DNA of 64,000 nt from CAVVYV01 sp963752585 (GTDB lineage: Bacteria; Actinomycetota; Thermoleophilia; Solirubrobacterales; 70-9). The position numbers were made by a program, and so were the translations under genes. Location: contig CAVVYV010000004.1 in the NCBI GenBank assembly GCA_963752585.1, positions 709,895-773,894 of the forward strand, in the 5' to 3' direction. The notes beneath the pieces are model-generated. The model was not told the DNA's origin and did no database searches. It worked only from the letters and a program-made list of their open reading frames with translations. Each line of letters opens with the position of its first letter. The first letter of the stretch is position 1. Positions 35,048 to 46,028 of this stretch are shown here, in pieces.

Positions 35048-36584
35048 TCACTGGCAGGAGGCGCCGGCGCAGGTCTTCAGCTGCGCCAGCCGGGCCCTGA
35101 GCTGCGCCTCGGTGACCGTCAGGGTCGGCGTCGCGGTGCTGCTGTTCAGCTCGAAGGGGTCGGCGGCGAGGTCGTAGAGCTCCTCGTCGCCGTTCTCGTA
35201 CTGGTTGTACTGCCACCTGCCGTCGCGGATCCCGAAGCTGTTGAGGTCGTAGCTCTCGAACAGGATGTCGCGGCTGGCCGCCGCCGACGGGTTGGCGGCA
35301 AGCGGGATCAGCGAGATCCCGTCCATCGTCAGCCGGGGGACGGCCTTGGTGATGTCGACGATCGTCGGAGCGAGGTCGATGTTCGCGACCAGCTGGTCGC
35401 GGACCACCCCGGCCGGGAACCTGGGGCCCCGGACGATCAGCGGCACCCGGGTCGACTCCTCGTAGAGGTAGGACTTGAAGATCAGCCGGTGGGAGCCGAG
35501 CTGGAGGCCGTTGTCGGAGGTGAAGAAGATGTAGGTCTTCCGCAGGTCGCGGGCCTTCTTCAGCCGCGAGATGATCCGCTTCACGGCGTCGTTGACCGAG
35601 AGCAGGCTCTCCTGGCGCCCGCGCCAGCGCCGGTCGATGTCGTCGATGTCGCGCCTGGCTGAGCCGCGGCTGGTCCTGCGACCAGGTCGGGCTTGTCGGA
35701 GACGTTGGCCTCGTCGAAGTTGGGGCTGCGCGGCGCGCCCCCGTCGCCGTACGCGCCGAGGTAGCGGGGCGCCGGCTGCGGGTCGCGGGTCGAGTTGAAC
35801 GGCACCCCGGACTCCCCGTGGGGGGCGGTCGGGTTGAACCAGAGGAAGAACGGCTTCGGGCGGCGGGCGCGGCGCCGGAGGAAGTCGATCGCCTTGCTGG
35901 AGAGGACGTCGGTGACGTAGTTCCGGGCGCCGGTCCCGTAGAACTGGAGCTTCCCGTTCTCGTTCAGCTTGTACTGGTAGCGGCGCTGGTCGCTGCCGCT
36001 GGTGAGCGCGTACCACTCGCTCCAGCCCGGAGGGATCTCCTTCGTGTCGGCGACCGGCTCGGGCGAGCCCGTCGTTGAGCCCGTAGCCGTTCAGGTACTT
36101 GCCGACCATCGCCGTCCGATAGCCGGCCTTCCGCAGCCAGACCGCGAGGGTGTTGGTGTGGTCGAGGGCGTTGTAGCCGGTCGCCGGGTCGCTGCCGAGC
36201 ACGTGGTGGTTGTGGGCGTACTGGCCGGTGAGGAAGGTCGCCCGCGAGGGGCAGCAGAGGGGGAAGGAGGCGTAGCTGTTGCGGAAGGTGGTGCCGTGGC
36301 GGCCGAGCTTGTCGAGGACGATCGGCAGCGCCGACATGTCGTTGTTCTGATCGTCGGTCTCGACCACGATCACGTTCGGGCGCTTCTGCTTGGCGTTGGC
36401 GCGGCGGAGCTTCTCCCGCTTTGCCTTGCGCATCTGCTTCGCCGCGGCACCCGGGTTTCTCGGCCGGGGCGGCGCCCGCGGGGACGCCGGCCGCGCTCAG
36501 GGACGAAGGCGACGACCAAGGCGGCAAGCGCAGCCGGCGATCGTCAGACGCGCTCTTTGTCGGCTCCTCTTCGCATCGCAGCAC
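35048..36584 (-). CDS. Secreted Cys-type sulfatase (several frame breaks)
   Basis: An arylsulfatase-family enzyme of about 500 residues. The metal-binding start NVIVVETDDQ is followed by the sulfatase signature FPLCCPSRATFLTGQYAHNH, whose Cys would become formylglycine. TSDNGLQLGSHRL near the middle-late part supplies further metal/sulfate ligands. A signal peptide is recoverable upstream (LAALVVAF then AAGVPAGAAPA) after repairs near 36459, 36497 and 36522; other breaks are near 36068 and 35670-35690. The exact start is uncertain. A homologue lies at 47373. Confidence 0.75.
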
Positions 36585-36737
36585 TCAAACCCGCTGCTGG
36601 CCCGACGGTTGCGCAGCTCCCGGCCCGCCCAAGCGCAAGCGGGCACAGGGTAGCGAGGCGCCGGCGACGCCGCCACTGCAGGCCAAATCGTCTAGGCTGC
36701 CCGACCGCCAATCAACTACTCGACGAGCGGAGCGCGC

Positions 36738-37620
36738 ATGGCGATCAGCAAGGTGGGCGTCCTCGGCTGCGGGCTGATGGGGCACGGGATCACCCAGATC
36801 TGCGCCCAGGCCGGCTGGGACGTGGTCGTGCGCGAGGTCGACCAGGAGACGCTCGACAAGGGGATCGGCAAGATCGAGAAGCAGCTCGGCCGGGCGGTCG
36901 AGAAGGGGAAGCTCGAGCAGGCCGACGCCGACGCCGTGCGCGGCCGGATCACCCCCACGCTCGACTACGGCGACCTCGCCGACTGCGACCTGGTGATCGA
37001 GGCGATCACCGAGGACCTCGACCTGAAGAAGGAGATGTGGGCGGAGGTCGACGGGATCGCCAAGGACGACGCCTTCTTCGCCTCCAACACCTCCTCGCTC
37101 TCCGTCGCCGATCAGGCCGACGCCACCAAGCGCCCCGAGCGCTTCCTCGGACTTCACTTCTTCAACCCCGCCCAGGTGATGCCGCTGCTCGAGGTGGTCC
37201 GCGCCGAGAAGACCGGCGACGAGGCCTACGACCTCGGCTTCGAGGTGGGCAAGAAGCTCGGGAAGACGACGGTCGCCGCCAAGGACAACCGCGGCTTCAT
37301 CGTCAACCGCCTGCTGGTGCCCTACATGCTCGACGCGATCCGCGCCCACGAGCAGGGGGTTGGCTCGATCGAGGACATCGACACCGGGATGAAGGCGGGC
37401 GCCAGCCATCCGATGGGCCCGCTGACGCTCGCCGACTTCGTCGGGCTCGACACCCTCGCGGCGATCGCCGAGGTGATGGAGGCCGACTACGGCGAGGAGC
37501 GCTTCGCGGCGCCGCCAAGCTCTGAAAAAGCTCGTCGCCGCAGGGAATTACGGGAGGAAGTCGGGGAGGGGCTTCTACGATTACTCTGGTGAGCGCCCGG
37601 TTCCCGTGGAGCCGGACTAA
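36738..37620 (+). CDS. 3-hydroxybutyryl-CoA dehydrogenase (extra base at 37521)
   Basis: A 293-residue NAD-dependent 3-hydroxyacyl-CoA dehydrogenase. It has VGVLGCGLMGHGITQICAQ at the start, FASNTSSLSVAD near 117, the catalytic His in LGLHFFNPAQVMPLLE near 140 and DNRGFIVNRLLVPYMLDA near 187. The extra T at 37521 hides the last 33 residues (LKKLVAAG...SGRGFYDYSGE), which belong to the family C-terminus and end at 37620. It interconverts acetoacetyl-CoA and 3-hydroxybutyryl-CoA. Confidence 0.9.
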
Positions 37621-37658
37621 GCAGGGAACTTTCCAAGGAACCGAGTCCAGGAGCCAGC

Positions 37659-38385
37659 ATGGGAGTCGACCAGACCAGCCTCGACCGGATCAGGAACGCG
37701 ACCTTCCCCTCCGCCCGGCGCGGATACGACAAGCACGAGGTCGAGAAGTTCCTCGCTCGCCTCGCCGACTGGCTCGAGACCGGCGGCGGAGACGAATCGC
37801 GATCCGACGCCGTCAAGCGGGAGCTGGAGCGGGTCGGCCAGCGCACCGGCGCGATCCTCGCGCAGGCGGAGGAGAGCGCCCAGCAGATCCGCGCCGAGGC
37901 CGAGGAGGAGGCGCGGGGGACGATCAACGGCGCCAACGCCGAGGCGGCGGAGGCGCGGGGCGAGGCCGACACCTATTCGCAGGAGACCCGGAGCGCCGCC
38001 GCCGCTACAGCGAGGAGACGGCGGACGCCGACGAGAACGCCGCCGCGATCGCGCCGAGGCGGAGCAGGACGCCCGGGAGACGATCGCCTCCGCGCGAGGC
38101 GCAGGCGCGGCGGATCGTCGAGGAGGGCACCCGGCGCCGCGAGGACATCGAAGCGGTGATCGGCGACCTCGTTCGCCGCCGCGACGAGGTGCTCGAGCGA
38201 CGCCGAGGAGCTTGCCGGCAGGCTCGCAGAGGCGGTCCGTGAGCACCGTCCCGTCGGGCCCGGATCCGTTCGCCGCGCCGGAGGAGCTCGATCCTCTCGA
38301 GCGTGACGGGGACGAGACGGAGGCGGTTGAGATCCAGGATGAGGACGCCGAAGTCGGGGAAGCGCGGCAGGGTCCAGCGACCTGA
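37659..38385 (+). CDS. DivIVA-domain coiled-coil protein (frame broken)
   Basis: A protein of about 240 residues. Residues ~8-42 match the DivIVA N-terminal domain (LDRIRNATFPSARRGYDKHE, then VEKFLARLADWLE), which binds curved membrane or scaffolds cell-wall growth in actinobacteria. The remainder is a long Ala/Glu/Arg coiled coil (ILAQAEESAQQIRAEAEEEA) and an acidic tail. Frame breaks occur near 38005, 38050, 38090 and 38195; the tail is read to the stop at 38383-38385. Confidence 0.7.
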
Positions 38386-38396
38386 GGGCCTCGCCG

Positions 38397-39919
38397 ATGA
38401 GTGACATCAAGGCGGCGCTCGAGGCGGCGCTCGAGGGCGGCCCCGAGCGCCACCGCCAGAAGGTCGCCGAGCAGGAGAAGCTCCCGGTGCGCGAGCGGGT
38501 CAGCCGCCTGCTCGACCCGGAGTCGCTCGCCGAGGAGGGGCTGCTCGCCAACTGGGAGCAGGACGGGCTCGGCGCCGACGGGGTGGTGACCGGGATGGGC
38601 ACGGTTGGCGGTCGCACGGTCGCCCTGATGGCGAACGACCCGGCGGTCAAGGCGGGCTCATGGGGGCCGAAGACGGTGGAGAAGATCCTCCGGATCCAGG
38701 AGCGGGCGCTTCGCCTGCAGGTGCCGATGATCTACCTGGTCGACTCCGCCGGCGCCCGGATCACCGACCAGGTCCGGATGTTCCCCGGGCGCCGCGGCGC
38801 CGGGCGCATCTTCCACACCCAGGTGCGGCTCTCGGGCCAGGTTCCGCAGATCTGCCTCCTGTTCGGCCCGAGCGCGGCCGGGGGCGCCTACATCCCGGCC
38901 TTCTGTGACGTCGTGATCATGCGCGACGGCAACGCCTCGATGTACCTGGGCTCGCCGCGGATGGCGCAGATGGTGATCGGGGAGGAGGTGACGCTGGAGG
39001 AGATGGGCGGCGCCCGCATGCACACCGAGCGTCTCCGGCTGCGGGCACTTCCTCAGCGCCTCGGACGAGGATGCGATCGATCTCGCTCGCCGCTACCTCT
39101 CCTACATGCCGTCGAACTGGCGCGAGGCGCCGCCGGCCGCGCCGCCCGCCGAGCCGCGCTCCGAGCGCTCGGTCTCGGCGATCGTCCCCGACAACGAGAA
39201 GGACCCCTTCGACGTCGGGGAGCTGATCGAGGCGCTCGTCGACGACGACTCGCTGCTCGAGGTCCAGGAGCGCTGGGCGAAGGAGCTGGTGGTCGGCTAC
39301 GCGCGCCTCGACGGCCGGGTGATCGGGATCGTCGCCAACCAGCCCAAGGTCAAGGGCGGGGTGCTGTTCGTCGATTCGGCCGACAAGGCGGCTCGCTTCA
39401 TCTGGACCTGCAATGCCTTCAACGTGCCCCTGCTCTTCCTCGCCGACGTCCCCGGCTTCATGATCGGCAAGGAGGTCGAGCGCCAGGGAATCATCCGCCA
39501 TGGCGCGAAGATGATCAGCGCCGTCTCCGAGGCGACGGTGCCGAAGATCTCGGTGATCGTCCGGAAGGCGTACGGCGCCGGGCTCTACGCGATGGCGGGC
39601 CCCGCCTTCGAGCCCGACGCCTGCATCGCCCTGCCGCAGGCGCAGATCGCGGTGATGGGCCCGGAGGCGGCGATCAACGCGGTCTTCTTCAACCAGATCC
39701 AGGAGATCGAGGATCCGGAGGAGAGGGAGCGCTTCGTCGCGCGAGAAGCGCGAGGAGTACGCGGAGGACATCGACATCCTCCACCTCGCCTCCGAGCTGG
39801 TGGTCGATGCGGTGATCGAGCCCGACTCCCTCCGCGCCGAGCTGGTCCGCCGCTTCGCGCTCGCCGACGGCAAGCAGCGGGACTTCGCCGAGCGGCGAAA
39901 CCCGATCACGCCGGTCTAG
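38397..39919 (+). CDS. Acyl-CoA carboxylase carboxyltransferase (beta) subunit (two extra bases)
   Basis: A carboxyltransferase beta subunit reconstructed to 506 residues, like propionyl- or methylcrotonyl-CoA carboxylases. It contains LVDSAGARITDQVRMF near 117, FGPSAAGGAYIPAFCDVV near 160 and, in the second half, FLADVPGFMIGKEVE and RKAYGAGLYAMAG. Extra bases at 39027 and about 39742 break the frame. The biotin-carrying partner is not in the window. Between HMG-CoA lyase and acetoacetyl-CoA synthetase, a methylcrotonyl-type role in leucine catabolism is attractive but unproven. Confidence 0.88.
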
Positions 39920-39926
39920 CGGCCAC

Positions 39927-40968
39927 TCAGCTCGCCGGCAACGTCTCCGGGCCGGGCGCACGGCTCCTCGAGCGGGCGCGGCGACCCGGGAACGGAACCA
40001 GCGACTCGCTCTCCGTGTCCCACAGCTTCAGGCGGAAGGTCTCGATGCTGCTGCGGATCGTGACGACGGGCGTGCGCCGGAACATCGGGTGGGACTCGTG
40101 CGCGTCGCGCAGGCGGTAGTTCGGGATCTTCGCGCTCAGATGGTGCACGTGGTGGAAGTTGGCGTTGCCGACGACCCAGGCGAGCGGGCGCGGCAGCTGG
40201 AGGTAGGAGCTGCCCTGTAGCGCGGCGAGCTCGAACTTCCACCTGCCGGGCGCCTGGTAGTAGGTGTCCTCGTACTGGTGCTGGATGTAGAGCATCCAGG
40301 CGGCGATCGCTCCGCCGGCCACCAGGGTCGTGCCCTGGATCAGCAGGAAGGTCTGCCAGCCGACGAGCGCGCTCCAGCCCAGCGCCCAGGCCACGAGCGC
40401 GAGGTTCGTCGCTACGACGCTCGCCAGGATCCTCGGGGTCATGCCCCTCTGAGGGAACCGGCGCTCGAACAGGAACACGAGGCTCGGGCCCACCAGCAGC
40501 ATCAGCGCCGGGTTGCGGTAGAGCCGGTAAACCAGCCGCCGCGAGGCGGGAGGCACTCTCGTACTCGGCGAGGGTCAGCGTGTTTATCTCGCCGACGCCG
40601 CGATGGTCGAGGTCTCCGGTGTGCGCGTGGTGGATCGCGTGCTGTCGCTGCCACCAGCGGTAGGGGGTGAACAGGAGGTAGCCGAGGAAGTGGCCCCAGC
40701 GGCTGTTCGCCCGCCGCGATTCGAACATCGAGTTGTGGGTGAGGTCGTGGAAGAGCGAATACATGCGGGTGAGGAAGACCGTCGCGACCAGGCCGAGAGC
40801 GATCGCGACCGGGGCGCTCGGCTGGATCAGGACAGCGAGGACCCAGACGGCGAGGTATGGCACGACGACGCTCGCAATCTGCCCGAGGCTCCGCCTGCGG
40901 TCGACCTCCAAGTAGGGGGCGAGATCCTGCTTCCAGCTCTCGCGGGATGGGATGTCTGCGGTCGTCAC
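39927..40968 (-). CDS. Membrane fatty acid desaturase (extra base at 40558)
   Basis: A 346-residue di-iron membrane desaturase. All three histidine boxes are present: HDLTHN near 85, HAIHHAH near 120 and HHVHHL near 285, with hydrophobic segments between (VVVPYLAVWVLAVLI, ALVAWALGWSALVGW). One extra T at 40558 splits it; repaired length is 347 codons. It should introduce a double bond into acyl chains. It converges with the carboxylase gene, seven bases apart. Confidence 0.87.
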
Positions 40969-41047
40969 GGTGAATCGGTGGTCAGCTGAGGGGTCCTACG
41001 TGCCCTACCCCTATCTGGTTCACCGGGGGGCGTCAAGAAGCGGCAAA

Positions 41048-43048
41048 TCAGGCTGCGATGCGGCCGGCGAGCTCGACGAAGTAGTCGAGCGCCGCAGGGT
41101 TGGCGAGCGAGTCGCGGCTGGCGGCTCGCTCCGGCGCCTCGCCCATCAGGATCCGCTTCACCGGGACCTCCAGCGCCTTGCCGCTCAGCGTGCGGGGCAC
41201 CTCGGCGATCTGGAAGACCTCGTTGGGAACGTGTCGCGGCGAGCACTGCTCGCGGATTCGCCGCTTGATCTCGGCGGTCAGCTCGTCGCTCAGCTCGGCT
41301 CCGTCGCGGAGGACGACGAACAGCGGCATCCAGCCCTCGGTCCCGGGCCTCGGGACGTCGACCACGAGCGCGTCGACCACCTCGTCGACTCCCGAGACCG
41401 CGCGGTAGATCTCGCTGGTGCCCATCCGCACTCCCTGGCGATTGATCGTCGAGTCGGAGCGCCCATAGATCACCGCCGTCCCCCGCGAGGTGATCTCGAT
41501 CCAGTCGCCGTGTCGCCAGACGCCCGGGTACTGCTCGAAGTAGCTCGCCCGGTAGCGCGAGCCGTCCTCGTCGCCCCAGAAGAAGACCGGCATCGAGGGC
41601 ATCGGCTCGGTGATCACCAGCTCGCCGACCTCGTCGATCGACGGCGTTGCCGTCCTCGTCGAAGGCCTCGACCGCCGCCCCGAGGGAGCGGCCCTGGAGC
41701 TCGCCCCGGTAGACCGGGAGGATCGGCACCCCGCCGACGAACGCGGTGCAGACGTCGGTGCCGCCGCTGGTCGAGAAGAGCCAGGTGTCGGCGCCGACGT
41801 GCTCGTAGATCCACTCGAAGCCCTCCGGCGAGAGCGGCGAGCCGGTCGAGCCGATCGCGCGCAGCCGCGAGAGGTCGCGGCCCTCGCCCGGGCTCGATCC
41901 CGTCCTTCATGCAGGCGGCGATGTAGGAGGCGCTGGTGCCGAAGCAGGTGATCCCGGTCCGCTCGACCAGGTCCCAGAGGACGCCCATGTCGGGGGCTCC
42001 CGGGCTGCCGTCGTAGAGGACGATCGAGGCGGGGGTCAGCAGGGCGCCGATCAGGAAGTTCCACATCATCCAGCCGGTGGTGGTGAACCAGAAGATCCGG
42101 TCGCCGGGCTGGGCGTCGAGGTGGAGGTTCGACTTCTTCAGCTGCTCGAGCAGGATGCCGCCGTGCCCGTGGACGATCGCCTTCGGCAGGCCGGTGGTCC
42201 CGGAGGAGTAGAGGACCCAGAGCGGGTGGTCGAAGGGGACCCGCTCGAAGCGGAGCTCGACGCCCTGGCCGAGGTCGAGGAGCTGCCGCCAGGTCATCGG
42301 CGGCGGGCCGTCCTCGCGGCGCTCGAGCACCGCGAGCTCGGGTGAGGCGCTCAGGTAGGGGACGACGACGATCCGCTCGAGGCTCGGGATCTCGGCGGCG
42401 ATCTCCGCCACGGTCTCGAGCCGGTCGAAGTCCTTGCCGCCGTAGCGGTAGCCGTCGACGGCGAACATCACCTTCGGCTCGATCTGGGCGAAGCGGTCGA
42501 CGACGCTCGCCTGGCCGAAGTCCGGGGAGCAGCTCGACCAGATCGCCCCGAGGCTGGCGCTGGCGAGGAAGGCGATCAGGGCCTCGGGCCCGTTGGGGAG
42601 GTAGGCGACCACCCGGTCGCCGCGGGCGACGCCCAGCGCGCGCAGCGCCTCGGCGGCCGCGGCCACCTGGTCGCTGGAGCTCCCCCCAGCGGAGCTCGCC
42701 GAGCTCGCGGCAGCTCCGAGGCGTAGACGACCGCGACCTCGTGCTCGTCCTTGCCCCGGAAGATGTGCTCGGCGTAGTTGAGCTCGGCGCCCTCGAACCA
42801 GCGGGCGCCGGGCATCGTCCGCTCCGTCAGGACCTCGGGTCGGGGGCCGGAGGAGATCACCTCGAAGTAGTCCCAGATCGAGGCCCAGAAGTCCTCGAGC
42901 TGGTCGACCGACCATTTCCACAGCTCCGCGTAGTCGTCGACCTCGACCCCGCGCTCCGCCGCGAGCCAGCGGCTGTAGCGGGTCATCTGGGAGCGCTCGA
43001 TCGCCTCGGCGCTCGGCTCCCACAGCTTCTCGCCGCGCCTTCGCTCAT
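41048..43048 (-). CDS. Acetoacetyl-CoA synthetase (several frame breaks)
   Basis: An AMP-forming acyl-CoA synthetase of about 665 residues, in the acetoacetyl-CoA synthetase branch: MTRYSRWLAAERGVEVDDYAEL at the N-terminus, PGARWFEGAELNYAEHIF, the P-loop YSSGTTGLPKAIVHGHGG, and INRQGVRMGTSEIYRAV near the end, with the acetyl-lysine region PRTLSGKALEVPVKR. Breaks lie near 43034, 42666-42710, 41886 and 41640. It would re-activate acetoacetate released by HMG-CoA lyase. Confidence 0.85.
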
Positions 43049-43064
43049 CTTCACCGGGGCGCCG

Positions 43065-44296
43065 CTAGCTTCGGTGCGGCTCGGCGTCGCCGCCGGCCCG
43101 GCGGCCGGCGTCGCGGTCGAGCAGGCGGGCCAGGGCGACGACGAACTCGGTCGCCCGGGTGAGCGCCTCCTCGTCGACGCGCTCGGGAGTGTCCTCGTGC
43201 GTGTGGTACCAGGGGGCGGGGGAGCCGCCGTTCGTGGCGCGGATCGTGATCGCGTGGAGTGCCGGCGTTTCGCGGCGGGAAGGGCGTCGTCGAGCAGCGA
43301 GTAGCGCAGCGGCGCGGCGGCGAGATCGCCGCATCCCCGCCGCCGGCGGAGAGCGCCTCGCAGAGCTCGACCAGCTCGGCGTCGAGCGGCAGGCTGACCA
43401 CCGCGCCCTCGCTGACCTCGTAGTTGAGCTCGCCGTGGGAGACCGAATCGACGTTGACGACGTAGGTGCGCTCCGGGTCGAGCTCGCTTGCGGTGGGCCC
43501 GGACGAAGGCGCGCATGCCCTCGCACATCGACTCCTCGGATCCCGGCAGCACCACCCAGACGTCGAGGTTCGCCGGTGGGTCCGCCTCGAGCTGCTCGGC
43601 CGCGGAGAGCACGGCGGCGACGCCCGAGGCGTTGTCGTAGGCGCCGGGGACGGTGTCGGAGAGGGCGATGTCGATCAGGAGGAAGGCGGCGACGATCAGG
43701 AGGATCGTCGGCACCGATTGCAGCGCCCCCAGCCAGGTGGCGTCGATCCCCGGCCATCCGGAGGCCGAGGATCGGCAGCAGCGGCGCCAGGCCTCCCCAG
43801 AAGAAGATCCGGAAGGGGCCCGGGAGCGGGGCGCCCGCCGGAGCGCTCGCCCCGGCGCATCCGCCTGGCTGAAGACCCAGCCGGTCCGGGCGGCGTCGTA
43901 GTGGGCGGAGAGGATCAGGCGGACCGGAGCCTCGGGGCGGGACCCGGGGGAGACGACGTTCTGGGAGGCGCGGCGGAAGAGCAGCGAGCGGACGAGGTAG
44001 AGGCGGGTGTTGAGGTCGAGGTAGGTGGAGGCGGCGACGGCGAGGACGAGGGCGAAGCCGGCCGCCGGCTCCACCGTGGCGAGGACGCTGCCCGCGATCG
44101 CGAGGGCGGCGTGGATCAGGTGGACGATCGCGTACTGGGGACGGACCAGGGTCGGCTCGATCTCCGCCCGGCGGCCGGTCCGCCGCAGCCGCCCGGCGAG
44201 CATGTTGGCGGCCCTGCGCTCGGCGTCGGTGCCCGGACCTCGCCCCTCGAACGAGCAAAGCTCCCTGATCAGCTCGATGCGGCCGGCGGCGTCCAC
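43065..44296 (-). CDS. Membrane-associated M28-family metallopeptidase (frame broken)
   Basis: An aminopeptidase of the M28 zinc family of about 405 residues, with membrane helices between the metal ligands. The ligands are visible as SAHYDAARTG (H-x-D), AYDNASGVAAVL (Asp), PGSEESMCEGM (Glu pair) and WYHTHEDTPERVD (His near the C-terminus). Helices include ALAIAGSVLATVEPAAGFAL and VPTILLIVAAFLLIDIAL. Frame breaks near 43860, 43757, 43483, 43310 and 43272 split it. The start is GTG 44296. Confidence 0.78.
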
Positions 44297-44340
44297 GGGC
44301 GGCGGATTATCGCCCTAAGGCAGGGCTATCGTTCACCGAG

Positions 44341-44426
44341 CGCCGGAGTGGAGGAACGGCAGACGCGATCGGCACTCAAAATGCCGATGCCCTTCGGGGC
44401 GTGTGGGTTCGAATCCCACCTCCGGC
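44341..44426 (+). tRNA. tRNA-Leu (anticodon CAA)
   Basis: An 86-nt class II tRNA. The acceptor stem pairs GCCGGAG with CTCCGGC, the anticodon loop is CTCAAAA (anticodon CAA) and a long variable arm follows (ATGCCCTTCGGGGCGT). The T loop is GTTCGAATCC. The 3' CCA is not encoded. Confidence 0.93.
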
Positions 44427-44435
44427 ATCTAGCTC

Positions 44436-45110
44436 ATGTGCGGGCGCTTCACCCTCACCGACCCCGATCCGCGGATGCTGCGGTTCCGCTTCGACCTCCG
44501 CGAGTCGGTTGAGATCGACGAAGGGCCGCGCTTCAACATCGCCCCCACGGATCCGGTGCTGGCGGTGAGGGTCAACGAGACGGGCGTCCGAGAGGCGGGA
44601 CGCCTGCGCTGGGGCCTGATCCCGCTCGACGACCCGGAGAACCCCGGGCGGGGGCCGATCAACGCCCGCGCCGAGACGGTCGCCAAGGCTCCGCCCTTCA
44701 GGGACGCGTTCGAGTCCGGGCGCTGCCTGGTGGTCGCCGACGGCTTCTACGAGTGGCAGCAGACCGACCGTGGCAAGCGCCCGATCTGGATCACCCGACC
44801 GGAGCGGGAGATCTTCGCGTTCGCCGGGATATCCGCCGCGACCCGGAGGGCGGACGGCACCGAGGTCCACTCCTGCGCGATCGTCACCTGTCCGCCGGGT
44901 GAGCTCGTGGCGCCGATCCACGATCGGATGCCGGTGATCCTGGAACGCGATGCAGAGGGCGCCTGGCTCGATCGCGACGGCTCGCGGGAGGACCTGTTGG
45001 ACCTGCTTCGGCCAACCGACGATCTCGAGCTGACCGAGGTCTCCGACGCCGTCAACGACGTCCGCCAGGACGGCCCGGAGCTGATCGAGCCGCCGCTCAG
45101 GCTTTTTTAG
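44436..45110 (+). CDS. yedK: SRAP / YedK-HMCES abasic-site protein
   Basis: A 224-residue SOS-response-associated peptidase fold protein, which crosslinks through Cys2 to abasic sites in single-stranded DNA. The start MCGRF provides the catalytic Cys, FNIAPTD comes near 35, NARAETVAK near 75, DGFYEW near 105 and the His of PIHDRMPVIL near 170. Full length and uninterrupted. It starts nine bases after tRNA-Leu and overlaps the convergent membrane gene by 14 bases. Confidence 0.93.
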   Translation: MCGRFTLTDPDPRMLRFRFDLRESVEIDEGPRFNIAPTDPVLAVRVNETGVREAGRLRWGLIPLDDPENPGRGPINARAETVAKAPPFRDAFESGRCLVVADGFYEWQQTDRGKRPIWITRPEREIFAFAGISAATRRADGTEVHSCAIVTCPPGELVAPIHDRMPVILERDAEGAWLDRDGSREDLLDLLRPTDDLELTEVSDAVNDVRQDGPELIEPPLRLF

Positions 45111-45690
45111 GCCGGCGCGGGCTCGCGCGGCTGCCGCTTCGCCCGGTGCTGGCGCGCTTGCTCGCCGGGGGCCGGGCCGGAATCGGTGCCGGCTCCGTCG
45201 GCTCGCCGCCGCCCGGAGGTACCTCCTCGCCGATCGGGCGCTCCTCCTCGACGTGCCACTCCTGGTTGAAGGCGACCATCGCGACCGCAATCAGGATCAC
45301 CTGGACCGGGACGAGCAGGAGGGTGAGCAGCCCGAGCAGCTCCTCCGGCAGCGCCGGGCTCTCGAGGCCGTCCTTGGCGCGGTCGAACCATGCGGGTGCG
45401 GCGATTCCGGCGAAGATCGCGAGGATGATCGCGAGGGCCGAGACCACCGGCAGGACGCCGCGGTTCCAGCGGGCGACGAGGAAGGCGAACAGGAGGTAAA
45501 GGAGGATGTAGCCGACCGCGAAGATCTTGCCGCCCTCGAGTCGCTCCCAGCCGCCGATCGTGATCACGAACGAGAGTCCGGCGGTCACCAGGAGCAGGAG
45601 GACGACGAGCACGCGGGTGCTCTTTGCCTCGGGCTTCTCCCTATTTGGCCGCCAGAGCTCGTATCCGGGACGGATCGCTCCCGCTTCCAT
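45097..45690 (-). CDS. Membrane protein, four helices, hypothetical
   Basis: A 197-residue membrane protein with four predicted helices: VLVVLLLLVTAGLSFVITI, FAVGYILLYLLFAFLVA, VLPVVSALAIILAIFAGIAA and LLTLLLVPVQVILIAVAMVA. A cytosolic Pro/Arg/Lys-rich tail ends in RPKKA. The ATG at 45690 (MEAGAIRPGYELW) is preferred over upstream readings that run into tRNA-Leu. No function recognised. Confidence 0.72.
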   Translation of the reverse strand: MEAGAIRPGYELWRPNREKPEAKSTRVLVVLLLLVTAGLSFVITIGGWERLEGGKIFAVGYILLYLLFAFLVARWNRGVLPVVSALAIILAIFAGIAAPAWFDRAKDGLESPALPEELLGLLTLLLVPVQVILIAVAMVAFNQEWHVEEERPIGEEVPPGGGEPTEPAPIPARPPASKRASTGRSGSRASPRRPKKA

Positions 45691-45737
45691 GGCGAGCAAG
45701 TCTATGGTCTGGGAGGGCCCCGCGCAGCACCAAAAAG

Positions 45738-45823
45738 TGCGGGCGGAGGGATTCGAACCCCCACGCTCTTTCGAGCACCAGGACCTAAACCTGGCCTGTC
45801 TACCAAGGTTCCAGCACGCCCGC
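45738..45823 (-). tRNA. tRNA-Leu (anticodon TAG)
   Basis: An 86-nt class II tRNA on the minus strand. The acceptor stem GCGGGCG pairs with CGCCCGC; the anticodon stem CCAGG/CCTGG holds loop TTTAGGT (anticodon TAG). A long variable arm with TGCTCGAAAGAGCGT follows, then the T loop GTTCGAATCC. Confidence 0.92.
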
Positions 45824-46028
45824 TGGCGGATTGATTCTACGGCCGCCCCGGGCTGCTCAATTTTCGCCGCCGCGCCGCGTCCTCTGCGAGAATGGCCGCG
45901 CACCACCGAGCAGGGTGGACGAGGGGGCGGGTCCGCTGCAGCAATAGGAGGTCAAGGATGACCTGGCAGATTTCAGTCGGCGCGAACTGGAGCTGACCGA
46001 CACCCAGCCGCGACCGTCTCGGGGAGCG

